Below the pieces are notes generated by a model. That model saw nothing but the letters and a program-made list of their open reading frames with translations, ran no database searches and was not told the DNA's origin. The position numbers and the translations under genes are program-made. DNA of 64,000 nucleotides from the NCBI GenBank assembly GCA_025558075.1, contig JAHLKF010000030.1:62001-126000 (forward strand). The letters are read 5' to 3'. Positions 46,701 to 59,562 of the stretch are shown one piece after another. This stretch comes from Gaertneriomyces semiglobifer (taxonomy: Eukaryota > Chytridiomycota > Chytridiomycetes > Spizellomycetales > Spizellomycetaceae). Position 1 is the stretch's first letter. Every line of letters begins with the position of its first letter.

Positions 46701-49608
46701 TTGAGTACTACCAAGGAACTGACATGACTTTGGGCCAGTATTTGGAAGAGCTATGCTGCAATGCGGATTATTTGTGCCCCGCTAAGATGTGCGATCGGAA
46801 AATGTTGATGCATTTCCGTAGCTATGCACACGGCCAAGGCAGGGTGAATGTCGTAATTGAGGATTTCGCAAGCCCGATCCAAGGGATGGAGGACACCATT
46901 TTGATGTGGAGTTTCTGCAAAATTTGTAACCAAGTCACCCCTGTTGTGCCCATGTCAGAAGAGACTTGGAAGTACTCTTTCGGGAAGTACTTGGAACTCT
47001 CGTACTACCACACTCAATTACCGTGTCGTGCGAATATGTGTCCGCATGACATATTTCGAGATCATATTCGCTATTTTGCTTTAAAAAACTTGGCGGTGCG
47101 GTTCGAATACGAGATGATTGAGCTACTTGAGGTTGTCGTCCCGCCCATGAGGGTACGCTACAATGAAGCAATTGCGTCTCAACTTCAGCAACAGAACTAC
47201 GAAGTTCTCAAGGCACAGATTGCAAGGTATTACGATTCCTTGTCAGAGCGAATCAAGTTGTTTACGTACGATATTGTTCCGGGCACCAAACTCCAACCGT
47301 CGAAAGATGCCATGGCTGAAATGAGCAAACGTGTTGCTTCCGAACGCAAGTACATGCTGCAATTATTGCAGCAGACTCTCATCAGCAGCCTGTCCACGGA
47401 TATGATATCATTAAATGCGTGTCTGCGTACGCTACAAGACAAAGTGATACAGTGGGACACTGATTTCAACGCTTTTGTTCGCAAATATATGCAAACGGAC
47501 TCGAAAGAGATTAGGCGCGTTACGGCTGCGCAATTGAAACGCATGTTTGCTGATCGTGAACAGACACAGCAGGTGGCATTTGCAAGCATTCCGGAGGATC
47601 CTACTCCTTTGGACACGGAGCTCGTTATCAATCCACTTAACATCGACGCCATGCTCCCCGCGTTGGGGAGCTCCCCAACATATGCCACCGCTCAACATTT
47701 CGCAGGTACAACTCTTGGCCGGGACGGATACTACATAGAAAGTCCCACCGCTAATGCGAGTCGCCGCATGTCATTGAAGTTTATGAACGAAGAATACGAC
47801 ACTCGACGTGGCACGATGTCAACGATGCCCTCTGTCACCGGATCTCCGAGTCTTCTACTGCAGGGTGAGACATATCCGTCATTAAGTATGCCACTACCCT
47901 TAGCAAGCCCCGCAGTCCAAGACAACAACACCCATGAGCTTGGTAGTGGACCTTTACTGGATGGCGGGCCTGATGAGCTGTATGCATCACCCAACATTTT
48001 TGACCCCCTGTCTGATGAAACGTTCTCATCCATCATGCGGGATATGGCTAAAGAATTAGCGGAAAGTGCCACCATGGAAGAGCGTGCACCCGCTGCGAAG
48101 AATAGGAGCCGCAGGGGCTCTGTTTCGTCACACAGCACAAGCAACGCTTTAAAGGACGACGAGGACGATATGCCCGGTGAATGGAATATCATCAGCGGGG
48201 TTGCAGGCGAGACGTTAGATCCCGAGGATGCTCCATCGGATACTCGTGAAAACCGCGATATTCAGTCTTTGGCTGGGGAAAGAAGCTCCATCATGAAGAC
48301 CATCACAAGTTTATGGACCGGGAATGCAGCCAATCTGTTACCTTTGGAGTATCCATTAGCTCCGACCGAGCATATCTTCCCAGACTCGAATGTTGTTGTG
48401 CGTGAAGACGAGCCGAGTTCCATCATCGCCTTTACACTTGATTCTAAGCACTACAAAGAGAAACTTTACTGTATCCGCCAAGGTGGAATCTACCCGGATA
48501 CTACCGAAGCTGGGAACAGTCGCGTTTCAGTTGAAGTGGACGAGGATTATGCGGACATAACTGGCACAGAGGAAACATTGTTACGAGGAACGGGGACACA
48601 TGTTCGTTATCAATTCTGGGATGGGCCCACCCGAATGAGCTGCAAAATATTTTTCGCAGAGCAGTTCGAAGCTCTTCGTCGTAACTGCGGTGTGGACGAG
48701 AACTTTATCCAATCATTGGCACGGTGCATGCGCTGGGATGCTTTGGGGGGCAAGTCGGGATCGACATTTTTGAAGACACGCGATGATCGCCTCATTATCA
48801 AACAATTGTCGAGGCTGGAGATGGATGCCCTGTACAAGTTCGCTCCGGCTTACTTCGAGTACATGTCCCAAGCGATTTTTCATGAACTACCTACGGTTTT
48901 GGCGAAAATCTTTGGTTTTTATCGCATTTCGTTCAAGAACCCGACGACTGGTAAATCCATGAGGTTTGACTGTTTCGTCATGGAAAACCTCTTTTATCAA
49001 AGAAACATCGCGCGCATTTTTGATTTGAAAGGTTCTATGCGGAACCGTCATGTTCAATCCACTGGCAAACAGAACGAAGTGTTACTGGACGAGAATTTAG
49101 TGGAGTTCATTTATGAATCACCCCTCTTTATTCGTGAACACTCCAAGAAGCTTCTCCGAGCAAGTGTATGGAATGATACCCTCTTCTTGTCAAAGCTGAA
49201 CGTGATGGACTACTCATTGCTAGTTGGTATTGACGTTGAGCAGAGTGAGCTTGTTGTCGGTATCGTGGGTAAGTGCATGGGCCGACTTGCCATTTTAGCC
49301 GCGCCATCCTGCTTACTTTCCATGCTGTAGACTTCATTCGCACATTTACGTGGGATAAGAAGTTAGAAAGTTGGGTGAAGGAATCCGGGTTTTTAGGCGG
49401 AGGAAAGGAGCCCACCATCGTGTCCCCACGACAATACAAAAATCGCTTCCGTGAAGCTATGGAACGCTACTTTCTTCTGGTAGGTATCGCACCCATCACT
49501 GCTGAATCCCTGTAACCAGCTCTCACTGGCTTTCCAAAGGTACCGGACAAGTACGTCACCACGATGTCTCGAGGAGATCCGTACATCACCAATGAACCGG
49601 TAATATGA
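43781..49608 (+). CDS. FAB1: phosphatidylinositol-3-phosphate 5-kinase FAB1/PIKfyve
   Basis: Makes PI(3,5)P2 on endosomes and the vacuole. Three exons (43781-49268, 49331-49479, 49540-49608) give 1901 aa. The FYVE zinc finger is at residues about 180-245, with [13 protein letters not shown] and [10 protein letters not shown], the PI3P-binding core. A TCP1/chaperonin-like domain lies near 525-800 ([30 protein letters not shown]). The Cys-rich region is around 985-1090. The PIP-kinase domain occupies the last 350 residues: [41 protein letters not shown] and the activation loop ending [12 protein letters not shown]. Order and length match fungal Fab1. The ATG at 43781 is preferred because the same frame has a stop at 43760; a competing out-of-frame ATG lies at 43759. 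Confidence 0.96.
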
Positions 49609-49842
49609 TACGTTTATAAGTAATTCTGTCACATGTAAGCACTATAATGTAGGATGCGATAGGTGTGGTTAAGACTAGTGGTTGGTCTGCCCCATCATCA
49701 AGGATTAAGCAAACGCGTGGGGTGTCGCCCCAACAAGCAATTATTTGTCACGATAGTAGTAATAGAGAGCATTCCGATCTGACCACATATCGTATATAAG
49801 TAACACATTGCTGCACTGTTGAAGGGTTGCCCGAATCTCAGA

Positions 49843-50983
49843 ATGGCGGCCTCAGTAAACGCAATTGAAGCTTCGCATTTGACGTTCTCCTTTGGAGGGC
49901 CGAGCACAATATTGAAAGACATTTCGCTGGCTATTCCTAAAGGTAGCCGAACCTTACTTGTTGGTGCCAATGGTGCAGGTAATATTTCCTTATCCGTTAA
50001 GATACCTCGTTGCAGAACCTAACCATACCTCTATAAGGAAAATCCACTCTGTTGACCGTTTTGGCGGGAAAGCGGCTGGTAAAAAACAGTGGAGTGAAGG
50101 TTCTCGGTAAAGATCCGTTCAATGATGGCTCCCAAGGCATAACGTAGGTAAATTTGCTCAGCTGGGAAGATATAATACCTCATTCCTTCCTATGCTTCAG
50201 ATATCTTGGCACAGAATGGGCTCTCAATCCCATCGTCAGACGGGATGTCCCTGTATCCCGCATATTGAAGACATTAGGTGCCGAACGGCATCCAGGTTGG
50301 TGCCGTAACCTTCTTGCAATATAAGCGGTCGGCGTTACTAAATGACGTTTACAGATCGATGTTCCACGCTTCTGGAGATCATGGATGTGGACCCCGACTG
50401 GCACATGCACGAAGTATCTGACGGACAACGCCGAAGAGTACAGATCGTGTTGGGATTGATGGAACCTTGGGACTTATTGCTTCTGGATGAAGTTACAGTA
50501 GATCTGGATGTCCTGGTGAGAGCCAACCTTCTAAGGTTTCTAAAGGAAGAAACCGAAACACGCAATGCAACCATAGTATATGCGACGCACATTTTCGATG
50601 GTCTCTCCAGCTGGCCAACGCATGTCGCGCATGTGGCAGATGGTGCTATAGACGTTGTCCGGGATCTTCAAACCCCGGGAGGCTTTCCGGAGCTCGAGAC
50701 CATGAAAAATCGTAGAGCCGACGTTCATTCCTCAGACATCGCCGTGTTGGATAATTCACCGCTTCTGATGGTTGTGGAGAGTTGGTTACGCGAAGATCAT
50801 CGCCGTTTGAAAAAAGAAGGTCGGCGCAACCATGAGGGGAAGGTTCTTACCAAGTGGGAGATCTTGTCCGAAAATATGAAAGAGGTGAGTTGTTTCTATT
50901 TTCGGGTTCTCGGCGATTTTCTGGCTCACAAGCGTCAAATGAACTTGTAGTTCGGTGATAAGTACTACAACTACTGGCGCTAG
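49843..50983 (+). CDS. CAF16: soluble ABC ATPase CAF16 (CCR4-associated)
   Basis: A single-domain ABC ATPase without membrane segments. Yeast Caf16 is linked to CCR4-NOT and Mediator. The first intron splits Walker A: exon 1 (49843-49978) ends VGANGAG and exon 2 starts at 50038, restoring GANGAGKSTLLTVLAGKR. LGTEWALNPIVRRDV follows, then the signature EVSDGQRRRVQIVLGLMEP, Walker B LLLLDEVTVDLDV and the H-loop YATHIFDGL. The final exon gives FGDKYYNYWR, similar to the C-termini of Caf16 proteins. The signature is the Caf16-type SDGQRRRV rather than LSGGQ. The stop lies 43 bp from the start codon of the next gene. Confidence 0.92.
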
Positions 50984-51026
50984 TTTTTCTGGATATTAGT
51001 TAGATACATAGTGGGTACATGCGACC

Positions 51027-52043
51027 ATGGGAGTCTTCTGCTTAGCGAAAAGATCAAACGCACCCTTGCGTTCGACGGGAGCGGAAGCCGAAGATATACT
51101 CAAAGTGCTGCAGACGATCAAAGCGACCAAGTCCCTGGAAATCCGCCACTTACATGACATGAACTACTGTTTCGAAGCCATTATCGGTGGATTTGTCGAT
51201 TTTTCTGAAGCTCTGTCACTTATAAAAGTAGGATAATGATTAAACTCAACATCGCCCTCCATATACTCGCTGATCGTAACCTGACAGCGTGAATATGATG
51301 CGTGCCTTTCAGCAATAGTGAAGGATGTCCGGGAAACCGCTCGCTTCCGTTCGAAGATCCAGAAGCTTTTGATTTCTAGTGGTACCAATCAGCAGGAGGA
51401 TTATATACGGGCTCAGTTAGTTCGCTTGGCATTCCGATTTGACATGATTAACAGAGAAAATGAGGAGTAAGTTAGAAGTCAACATTTTGTACCTGCATAG
51501 GCTGACGGTAGACGTATTAGATTGAGAAAGTCGAGCGCCGAGGAGGACCGGAGATTTCTGGTAGCACTGGGGAGGTCATATGACCGGCCAATGACAAATG
51601 ACTTCATGCTTGGTGACAAGCAAATGCAGCAGATTAGGCACAACGAGAAATGGGACTACGTTACAAAGTGGATAGCCGAGCATGCCAAGATTGACCCCGT
51701 CTTTGAGGCGCTGCGTTTGAGAATGGAAACACAGGTAAACTTTCGCTAATCAGGATGTACTGCCATGTGTCTGAGCTGACAAGCAATAACAATGAAGCCC
51801 GTCCAATATAAGCAATTTCTGGAACGGGAACAGCTGATTGACCTATTTGACAGCACAGCACAAGATGCGAAGAAGATCAAGGTGAGCGGCACTGGCTGGT
51901 GAATAATTGATTGCCTGAACTAATCAGGCGTTCAGGCTGCTGTGGACGAACAGACGCTCAAAGCGCAGCGGTTAAAGGAGGAACTAACAGCGCTACAGGA
52001 GAAGAGACAGGTCTTGGAAGATGCCCAAGCTGCTAATGAGTGA
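51027..52043 (+). CDS. unrecognised helical/coiled-coil protein
   Basis: I do not recognise this protein. Five exons join in phase: from 51027 (MGVFCLAKRSNAPL to SEALSLIK), a second from about 51288 (REYDACLSAIVKDVRETARF), a third from about 51520 (LRKSSAEEDRRFLVALG, KQMQQIRHNEKWDYVTKWI), a fourth (PVQYKQFLEREQLIDLFD) and a fifth to 52043 (KAQRLKEELTALQEKRQV), about 265 aa. It is almost wholly helical and charged, with heptad-like coiled coil in the last 60 residues, and has no membrane segment or signal peptide. The start has a strong context (ACCATGG). An out-of-frame ATG at 51019 opens an 8-codon frame overlapping it. Its position 122 bp upstream of IFT122 on the same strand makes a flagellar link conceivable but unproven. 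Confidence 0.65.
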
Positions 52044-52165
52044 TGGTAGTCGCGTCGGGACCGCTTACGTAAACCCCGACCCGCGCGTCCTGGGTGAAAT
52101 TGAGGGCATTGTCCAATGTCCGTGTCAGTAGTGAGATGTTTTGAGTGGGATCGATACTAACCACG

Positions 52166-55100
52166 ATGAGGACATTTCTGACGTGGGAGGATAAGGTAGG
52201 CATTTGTTAATAGACTTTGAGGTATCCTTGCAAGATGCATCTCGTGGGATACTGTCTCTTACTGGTGGTACACAAGTCAGATTCGAAATAAGGACGGTGA
52301 GAGGCAACCCATCTACGATGTAGCCTTCATAGCCGATGGAGCACAATTGGCCGTAACTGCCGGCCCTGAAGTTTTGATTTACGACACGGCTGACGGCAAC
52401 CTCGTACGATCATTGCGCGGTCACAAAGATGGCGTCTTGTGCTTGGCAGCCCTCCGCAATGGATTTGTTTCCGGAGGTGCAGACAAACAAGTCGTTATAT
52501 GGAGCTCCAAATTGGAAGGCGTTTTGAAGTATTCGCATACTGATACCATTCAATCTGTATCATGTAATGCGGTTGGCGGTCACATACTGTCTTGTACTGC
52601 CTCGGATTTCGGCATTTGGTCTCCAGAGCAGAAGAATGTAACTAAGTATAAGGTACGTAAACTCTACATTCTTCTCTCTCCACATTCCATGAAATAACTA
52701 ATCACTACCTAAAATGAAGATAGCATCCAGAATTTGTGCAAGTTCATGGGCACCGGATGGTCAGCACTTCGCCTTAGGACTCTTCAATGGTAGCATTTCC
52801 ATTCGTAACAAGCTAGGAGATGAGCGGGCCAAAATTGAACGCGGCAACTCTGCTATTTGGACGTTGGCGTGGAACCCGTCACGCTCTAGCAATGGTGATG
52901 TGTTAGCCGTTGGTGATTGGGATCAGAAGCTGGCATTTTACGATCTCAACGGCCGACAAGTGGGAAAAGAAAGAGCGCTTGGGTTTGACCCCTGCTCGGT
53001 TTCGTTCTCGGAAAATGGAGAATATTTGGTTCTGGCTGGACAGGACCGCAAAGCCACACTCTGGACAAGCGACGGCATCCGTTTAGGGCTTATATGTGAG
53101 AGAGACAACTGGATATGGAGCAGCAAAGCGCAATTAAAGCAGAACTGCGTTGCAATAGGGTGCCATGACGGCACAGTTGCGGTGTATAAGATCGCATTCA
53201 ACACTGTGCACGGCCTGCACAATGACCGCTATGCATATCGAGAGAATATGACAGATGTTGTCATCCAACATCTAACAACAGATCAGCGAGCGCGTATCAG
53301 ATGCCGAGATTATGTCAAGAAGATTGCCGTTTACAAAGAGAGGCTTGCCGTTCAGCTAGGCGACAAAATTATAGTATACGAGCTCTTCAATGACGGTGCA
53401 TCTGATGTCCACTATCGGATCAAAGACAAAATTCACAAAACACTGGAGTGTAACCTTTTGGTCGTGACATCGAAACATATTGTGCTATGCCTCGATAAAA
53501 AACTACAATGTTACAATGTTGCTGGAGAAAAAGAAAGAGAATGGAATTTGGACGCTCTAGTACGTTACATAAAGGTTATCGGTGGGCCACGCGGAAAAGA
53601 AGGATTACTAGTGGGCCTAAAAAATGGTCAAGTATTTCAGATATTCATCAACAATGCTTTCCCAATTCCTCTCATCAAGCAAACCGCCTCAATACGATGC
53701 CTTGACTTGAGCTTAACGAGGAGAAAGCTTGCTGTAGTCGATGAGAACAATACGTGTCTGGTGTATGATGTAAAAACAAAGCAACTCCTATATCAAGAAC
53801 CGGATGCAAGCAGTGTAGCGTGGAACAGTGAACTAGAGGATATTCTGTGCTACTCAGGCAATAATACGTTGAGCATCAAGGCCGGTAATTTTCCTCCACA
53901 TCAACAAAAAATGCAAGGTTTCGTAGTGGGATTTACCGGCTCGCGGATCTTCTGTTTGCATGTTTATGCTATGACAACTGTGGATGTTCCACAATCAGCA
54001 TCTTTGGTGAAATACGTGGAAAAAGCGGACTATGATGCTGCATACAAAGTGGCATGCCTCGGAGTAACCGAGACAGATTGGAGAAAGCTTGGCCTCGGTG
54101 CATTGGAAGCTCTGCGATTAGACGTCGCAGAAAAGGCGTTTGCACGTTTGCGTGATCTTCACGTAATGACATTAATACGGAACATTCGCCGTATGCAAGC
54201 TGAAGGCAAGAACGACCTCGAATATTTCATGGCCGAGGTCTATGCCTGCACCAAGCGTTATCATGAGGTAATTGGTACAGCTTGCAGGAGGATTTTACCT
54301 TTCTCACAATGATTTATTTCTGGATACAAACAGGCCGCCAAACTGTATAAACGGTCAGGGCATCCACAGAAAGCAATTGAAATGTTTACCGACCTGAATA
54401 TGTGGGAATACGCTACGCAGATCGCACAACAGACAAATTCGGGTTTAGATACCATCTTAAAGCAGAAAGCACAAAGTCAACACGACAGGAACGACCCAAT
54501 GGCAGCCGCAAGTACATATGTCGAAATTGGAGAGTATATGAAAGCAATTGATATACTCGGACCAGCTGGCGCAATGGATGAGCTGATAGGAATTGTGCGT
54601 CGCCTGACACCGTCTGACACGCCAGAATTGGAACGTTGCCTCCAACTATTCCGCAAAAATGCTCAGTATGCGTACGCAATCGAAACATTGACGAAGATTG
54701 GAAGGTTCGAACAGTTGTTAGAACTTCATATTGAATTGTTGCATTGGGACGAAGCGTTTCGACTTGTTGAAATTCACCCGGAATTTACCGAGAAACTTCA
54801 TCTTCCTTATGCGCGATGGTTGGCAATGAACGATCGCTTTTTGGAAGCGCAGGAGACATATAGAAAGGCTGGGTACCGTGAGGAAGCCGTTCACGTACTG
54901 GAACAGCTTAGGGAGAACGCGGTGATCGAGCAGCGTTACGATGATGTTGCTTATTACTATTGGTTGAGCGCTCGAGAACATCTTGACCTCCTTCCAGACA
55001 ATCTGTCGTTTGAAGAGTTGAATAGGGAGCAGAAGCGCTGTCTTCAGAACTTCCATCAAACCTATAGGCTATCGGAAGTCTACTATGCGTATTATCACAT

Positions 55101-55986
55101 CTCCGAATACGTAGAACAGCCTTTTACCATGCATCAGCCGGAGACGCTATTTAACATGGCGCGATTTACCCTGCACTACCTCAATCATAACCAGCCGGTA
55201 TTGGGAATCTCGAAGGTGACAGTGTTGTACGCTCTGACGAAGCTTTGCCGGACGCTAGAAGCATTCAAGTTGGGAAGGGATATCTACGAGAAACTTCAAC
55301 TGATGTGCATACCCGCTGAGTGGCAAGAGACAATCGAAGTAGGATCTTTGACTATTCGAAGCAAGCCGATGCGAGATAAAGATACGCTGCAACCTATATG
55401 CTACCAATGTTCCGCATTGAATCCCCTCTTAAGCTCAAAAGGCGACCATTGCACAAATTGCTTAGAGCCATTTGTGCACTCATTCTACTCATTCCTAAGC
55501 CTACCAGTCGTTCGCTTTGAGGTGGATCGTGACATAACGCATGACGAAGCGTCAAGACTCATCGCAATGGATCCCCCTGCATCGGCCAACAAGCGACGGA
55601 AGCAGATGATCCAAAAACTTCACGACGGGAGTGATTCTGATAGCTCTGGTGGGCTGGCTGGATCAAAGCCATCATCCGCTTTGTCACGGGACGACCCCTT
55701 TACGCGCCAACTGGCAGCCCTGCAGCGTGGATCTGCCACAACATACTCTCCTGTGAAAGTAGGGCGAAAAGTCTTGATGGCCATGGATTCGCCGATCGTG
55801 CTGATTAGACAATGGGATAAAAAGTGCGTTCCGCCAGAGTATTATCGCGTAATGGTATCGGATGTACCCATCAGATTATGTAACGAGTGCCGGCACTTTT
55901 TCCTTGAGGAAGAATGGGTAGATCAAGTCCTGACTCACGGGCACTGCCCATTCTGCAGACACAAACCTTCAAGTATGGAATTTTGA
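52166..55986 (+). CDS. IFT122: intraflagellar transport protein IFT122 (IFT-A)
   Basis: Core subunit of the retrograde intraflagellar transport complex A. Four exons (52166-52195, 52293-52652, 52720-54267, 54334-55986) give 1196 aa, close to animal IFT122. The 30-nt first exon encodes MRTFLTWEDK. The N-terminal WD40 propellers contain LRGHKDGVLCLAALRNGFV, FNGSISIRNKLGDERAKIER and DRYAYRENMTDVVIQHL, all close to animal IFT122. The helical TPR-like half follows (YEKLQLMCIPAEWQETIEVG). Two C-terminal zinc-ribbon Cys clusters are CYQCSALN with HCTNC, and CNECRHFF with HCPFC. Its presence implies that the organism builds a flagellum, which in fungi means a zoosporic lineage. Confidence 0.97.
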
Positions 55987-56313
55987 GCTAGATTCTTATA
56001 GCTGTCCTACATGACAGCAGTTAATATCATAGACATTTACATGTAACCATGTCACGGAGAAAAACTTTATCAGCCCAAGAGAGATGAAGAGGCGTTGCTC
56101 GGATGCAGAAGGAACGTTTTGTACCGGTCAGTGCAAACCAATGGTCAGGTCGCTTTTTCAGAGCGAACACGCTATTTAAGAGCGGAGTACGGGGTTATGG
56201 TTGAGTGGCTGTGCAATTAATACCGGACGGGACTTTTGAGCGCGTTAAATCAGCGTGGGAGACCTTTCAACGGCTTTGTCGCACTCGAACGAACGATTGA
56301 AGGGCCGGGCGTT
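55987..56313. other. intergenic region IFT122 / RAD54
   Basis: 327 bp between the IFT122 stop and the first in-frame ATG of RAD54. The RAD54 frame stays open upstream to about 56,236 but has no ATG, so the reading is probably leader sequence. Nothing else is seen. Confidence 0.55.
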
Positions 56314-59300
56314 ATGAAGCGTAAAACAGTAACGAAGAACCACAAAGGACGTGATTGTGATGGATCGGATGAAGACGAAGAGTGGACTGACGGGAAAACT
56401 TTCAGTCAGATGAGTTTGGATGACGAGGATGCAGAATCCAGATCCCCTAAGAAGCATAAAGTTGTGGCCAGGACCACGGGCGGTACAGAAAAGGGCAGGA
56501 TACCTCTGTCGCCAAAATTGAATGTGCAAAAACCTTTGGGCTCGCGAGCTTCTGGATTAGTACCAAATCGCCAGGTGCTGACGCAACGATTCAAGGTGCT
56601 GGTCTTCGTTTTTCGCAACGTATAAGAACTGGGAGTTGTAACGCGGGTGCCTGTGTAGGTCCCAACTTTTGTGAGCGGAAAGCCCGATTGTGCGGGTGGT
56701 GTGAGAGTCGGATCAACACTAGGGACTCGTCCACGCGTAAACGTTTACAAAGGCCCTTTGCACGACCCCGAAGCGGAAGGAGCCATCGTCTTGCATACAC
56801 CGAAGGCCTTATCTCCTACGGAACAGTTGGAAGCGCTGAAATCGACGGCTCTCGGTTCCAACCCTAAACCTGAGGTGCATGTTGTTATCGATCCGCGACT
56901 AGCGAACATCCTAAGACCTCATCAAATCGAAGGTGTTCGCTTTCTTTACAACTGCGTGACCGGCAAGACCGTTGAGAATGCGTATGGATGCATTATGGCG
57001 GACGAAATGGTATGTTACAACCTGCAGACCCGTCTCAAGGAGTAATTTCAAGTATTAACCGCACTGCTCGCATTTAGGGCCTCGGCAAGACGCTGCAGTG
57101 TAAGGAGTGGAGATGGCTACATGTTGGAGGTCATTACTCAATGCTTCTACAAATTAGGTATCACGCTGTTATGGACATTACTGAAGCAATCTCCGGAACC
57201 TGGAAAGCCCACGATTGACAAGGTACGTGGGCACGTTGCACAAAGCTCCGCCTCTCCTTACACACCCGTTTCAGGCTGTAATTGCCTGTCCGTCGAGTCT
57301 GGTGAAGAATTGGGCGAATGAGCTCACGAAATGGCTTGGCGAAAATAGCATAAGACCCTTCGCATGTGACAACAAAGGATCAAAAGAGCAGACCGAAAAG
57401 GACATGCGCAAGTTTGTGGCTGACAAAGGTCGTGCTATTGTGCAGCCAGTGTTGATCGTCTCCTACGAGACTCTACGAACGTATAGCAAAATCTTACAGC
57501 AAACTGAAATTGGACTTTTGTTATGCGACGAAGGTCTGATAACATGTTAAATCAGTTGGTTTATACTGCTCACCGGTTTCGCGCAGGTCACCGATTGAAA
57601 AATGCCGACTCGTTGACGTATCAATCTCTCAATGCTTTGAACGCGAAACGAAGAGTCATCCTCTCTGGCACACCCATTCAGGTTTGTCATGGCAATGCTC
57701 ACCGAGTTCAACAGCGAACAACATCTCACCATCTGCGCTTTGCTATTTGTAGAATGACCTAACTGGTACGCATATATGAAGCGAAGCGTACACCCAACTG
57801 ATAATTGATTGACGACTTCATGTCCTATAGAATATTTCGCACTCCTGAGCTTCGCAATCCCAGATGTCCTCGGCACTAGTTCCGAGTTCCGGAAGAACTT
57901 CGAGATACCTATCCTGCGGGGTCGAGATGCGGATGCTGATGAGAAAGATAGAAAGTGTAGCGAGGAGAAGCTGCAAGAGCTGCTGGCGGTCGCGAATAAG
58001 TTTATCATTCGCCGAACAGCTGATCTGTTGACCAAGTATTGTGAGTACCTTTTGGCAGCTGTGTCAATTGTAGATGACATACTGACATCTATATGTGGCG
58101 TTAGTGCCAGTCAAGTACGAGCATGTCGTGTTCTGTCGATTGACAGATGTTCAAGCGCAGCTGTACAAATCGTTCGCCCAGTCGAAGGCTGTCAAAAAGC
58201 TTCTGGATGAGGACGGAAAAGGCGGTGGTAAAGCTGGCAAGGCCGGCGGTGGTTCGCAAGGCCTAAAAGCCATCACTTTCTTGAAAAAACTTTGCAACCA
58301 CCCCGCGCTGATCGATATCTCGGATTTAAAAAATGCCGGGACCTTGTTGCCTCCCAACTACGACACCAATGGATGCCAGTCGGAGTTGTCTGGAAAGCTC
58401 TTGCTTCTGGATAAGATGCTTGGAAAAATGAAAAATACCACCAGTGACAAAATGGTCCTCATCAGCAATTACACCCAGACATTGGACATGTTTGAGAAGA
58501 TGTGTCGGATGAGAAAATGGGGTTTTCTGCGATTAGACGGGACTATGACCATTCCCAAGCGGCAGAAGCTTGTGGACCGCTTCAACGACCCGGCGAGCCC
58601 GGAGTTCATTTTTCTCCTCTCTAGCAAAGCTGGTGGATGTGGCATCAATTTGGTAAGAGATGGCTGACCCCTTGTCATCACCAATATTTATTCTGAGTCC
58701 CGCTGTGATCTAATATAGATTGGGGCGAATCGATTGGTGCTTTTTGATCCCGATTGGAACCCGGCCAATGACGCGCAAGCATTAGCACGAGTGTGGAGAG
58801 GTGCGTGCCGAACATACCTCCTCGTATCACTGCATTCCGTGCTTACTTGCTTGTGACAGATGGGCAGAAGAAGACTTGCTTCATTTACCGGTTCATTGCC
58901 ACCGGGTCAATTGAGGAAAAAATCTTTCAACGTACGCAGTAGTTCTCTCTCTGTCGTAGTACGCACACACTCACGCGAAAATCGATAGGTCAAGCACACA
59001 AACAGTCTCTAAGCAGGTAAGCCCAGGGTCGAGGAGCATCGACTTGACAATCTCTAAGTTTATTGTCCCCAGTTGTGTGGTCGATGCGGAAGAGGATGTG
59101 GAACGCCATTTTTCCCTCGAAAGTTTGCGGCAACTGTTCATTCTCAATGAGAACACCATGAGCGACACACACGACACATTTCGATGCAAACGTTGCGTCA
59201 AAGGCATGCAGGTCATCAAACCGCCGGAAAATGAGATCAGTGCTGGTGCGGGGGCGGCTGATACCAGTACTTGGAGCCATTTCAGCAAGCTAGAGTTGCA

Positions 59301-59470
59301 TAAGACGTTCGATTCCATTCTTCGGGAAGAGGGCCTCGCGACCGGCGCGGTGACCTATGTCTTTCAGAACAAGGTATGCATTGTCATTGCATTGACTACC
59401 TTTCCTGCAACCTTCCAATGAACTCTGTTCTCTGTAGTCTCACGACCAGCAGGTCGTAAAACTGAAGTGA
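56314..59470 (+). CDS. RAD54: RAD54 Swi2/Snf2 recombination motor
   Basis: dsDNA translocase that helps Rad51 invade and remodel homologous DNA in double-strand-break repair. At least 13 exons, including 56314-56595, 56659-57009, 57078-57099 (22 nt), 57158-57222, 57275-57533, 57587-57681 and 57753-57765 (13 nt). A basic N-terminus ([12 protein letters not shown]) leads to [30 protein letters not shown] is followed by MADEMGLGKTLQ (Walker A), LLCDEGHRLKN (DEGH box), [33 protein letters not shown], the helicase C motifs [26 protein letters not shown] and ARVWRDGQKK. The Cys-rich C-terminal part has [14 protein letters not shown] and FRCKRC, as in Rad54 and unlike Rad26 or Ino80. The start is the first ATG of the frame. 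Confidence 0.94.
57753..57765 (+). other. RAD54: 13-nt internal micro-exon of RAD54
   Basis: AATGACCTAACTG, flanked by atttgtag and gtacgc. Its inclusion joins SGTPIQ to NDLTEYFALL, the invariant Snf2-family sequence after motif III; skipping it shifts the frame. Confidence 0.85.
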
Positions 59471-59562
59471 ACCGTCGTCCAGCGCGTTAGAATGTACATA
59501 TTCACTTTCATAGACCTGTAAACAATAAATGTATTTCCTCTGTCGTGTGGGGCACTCTAAAA

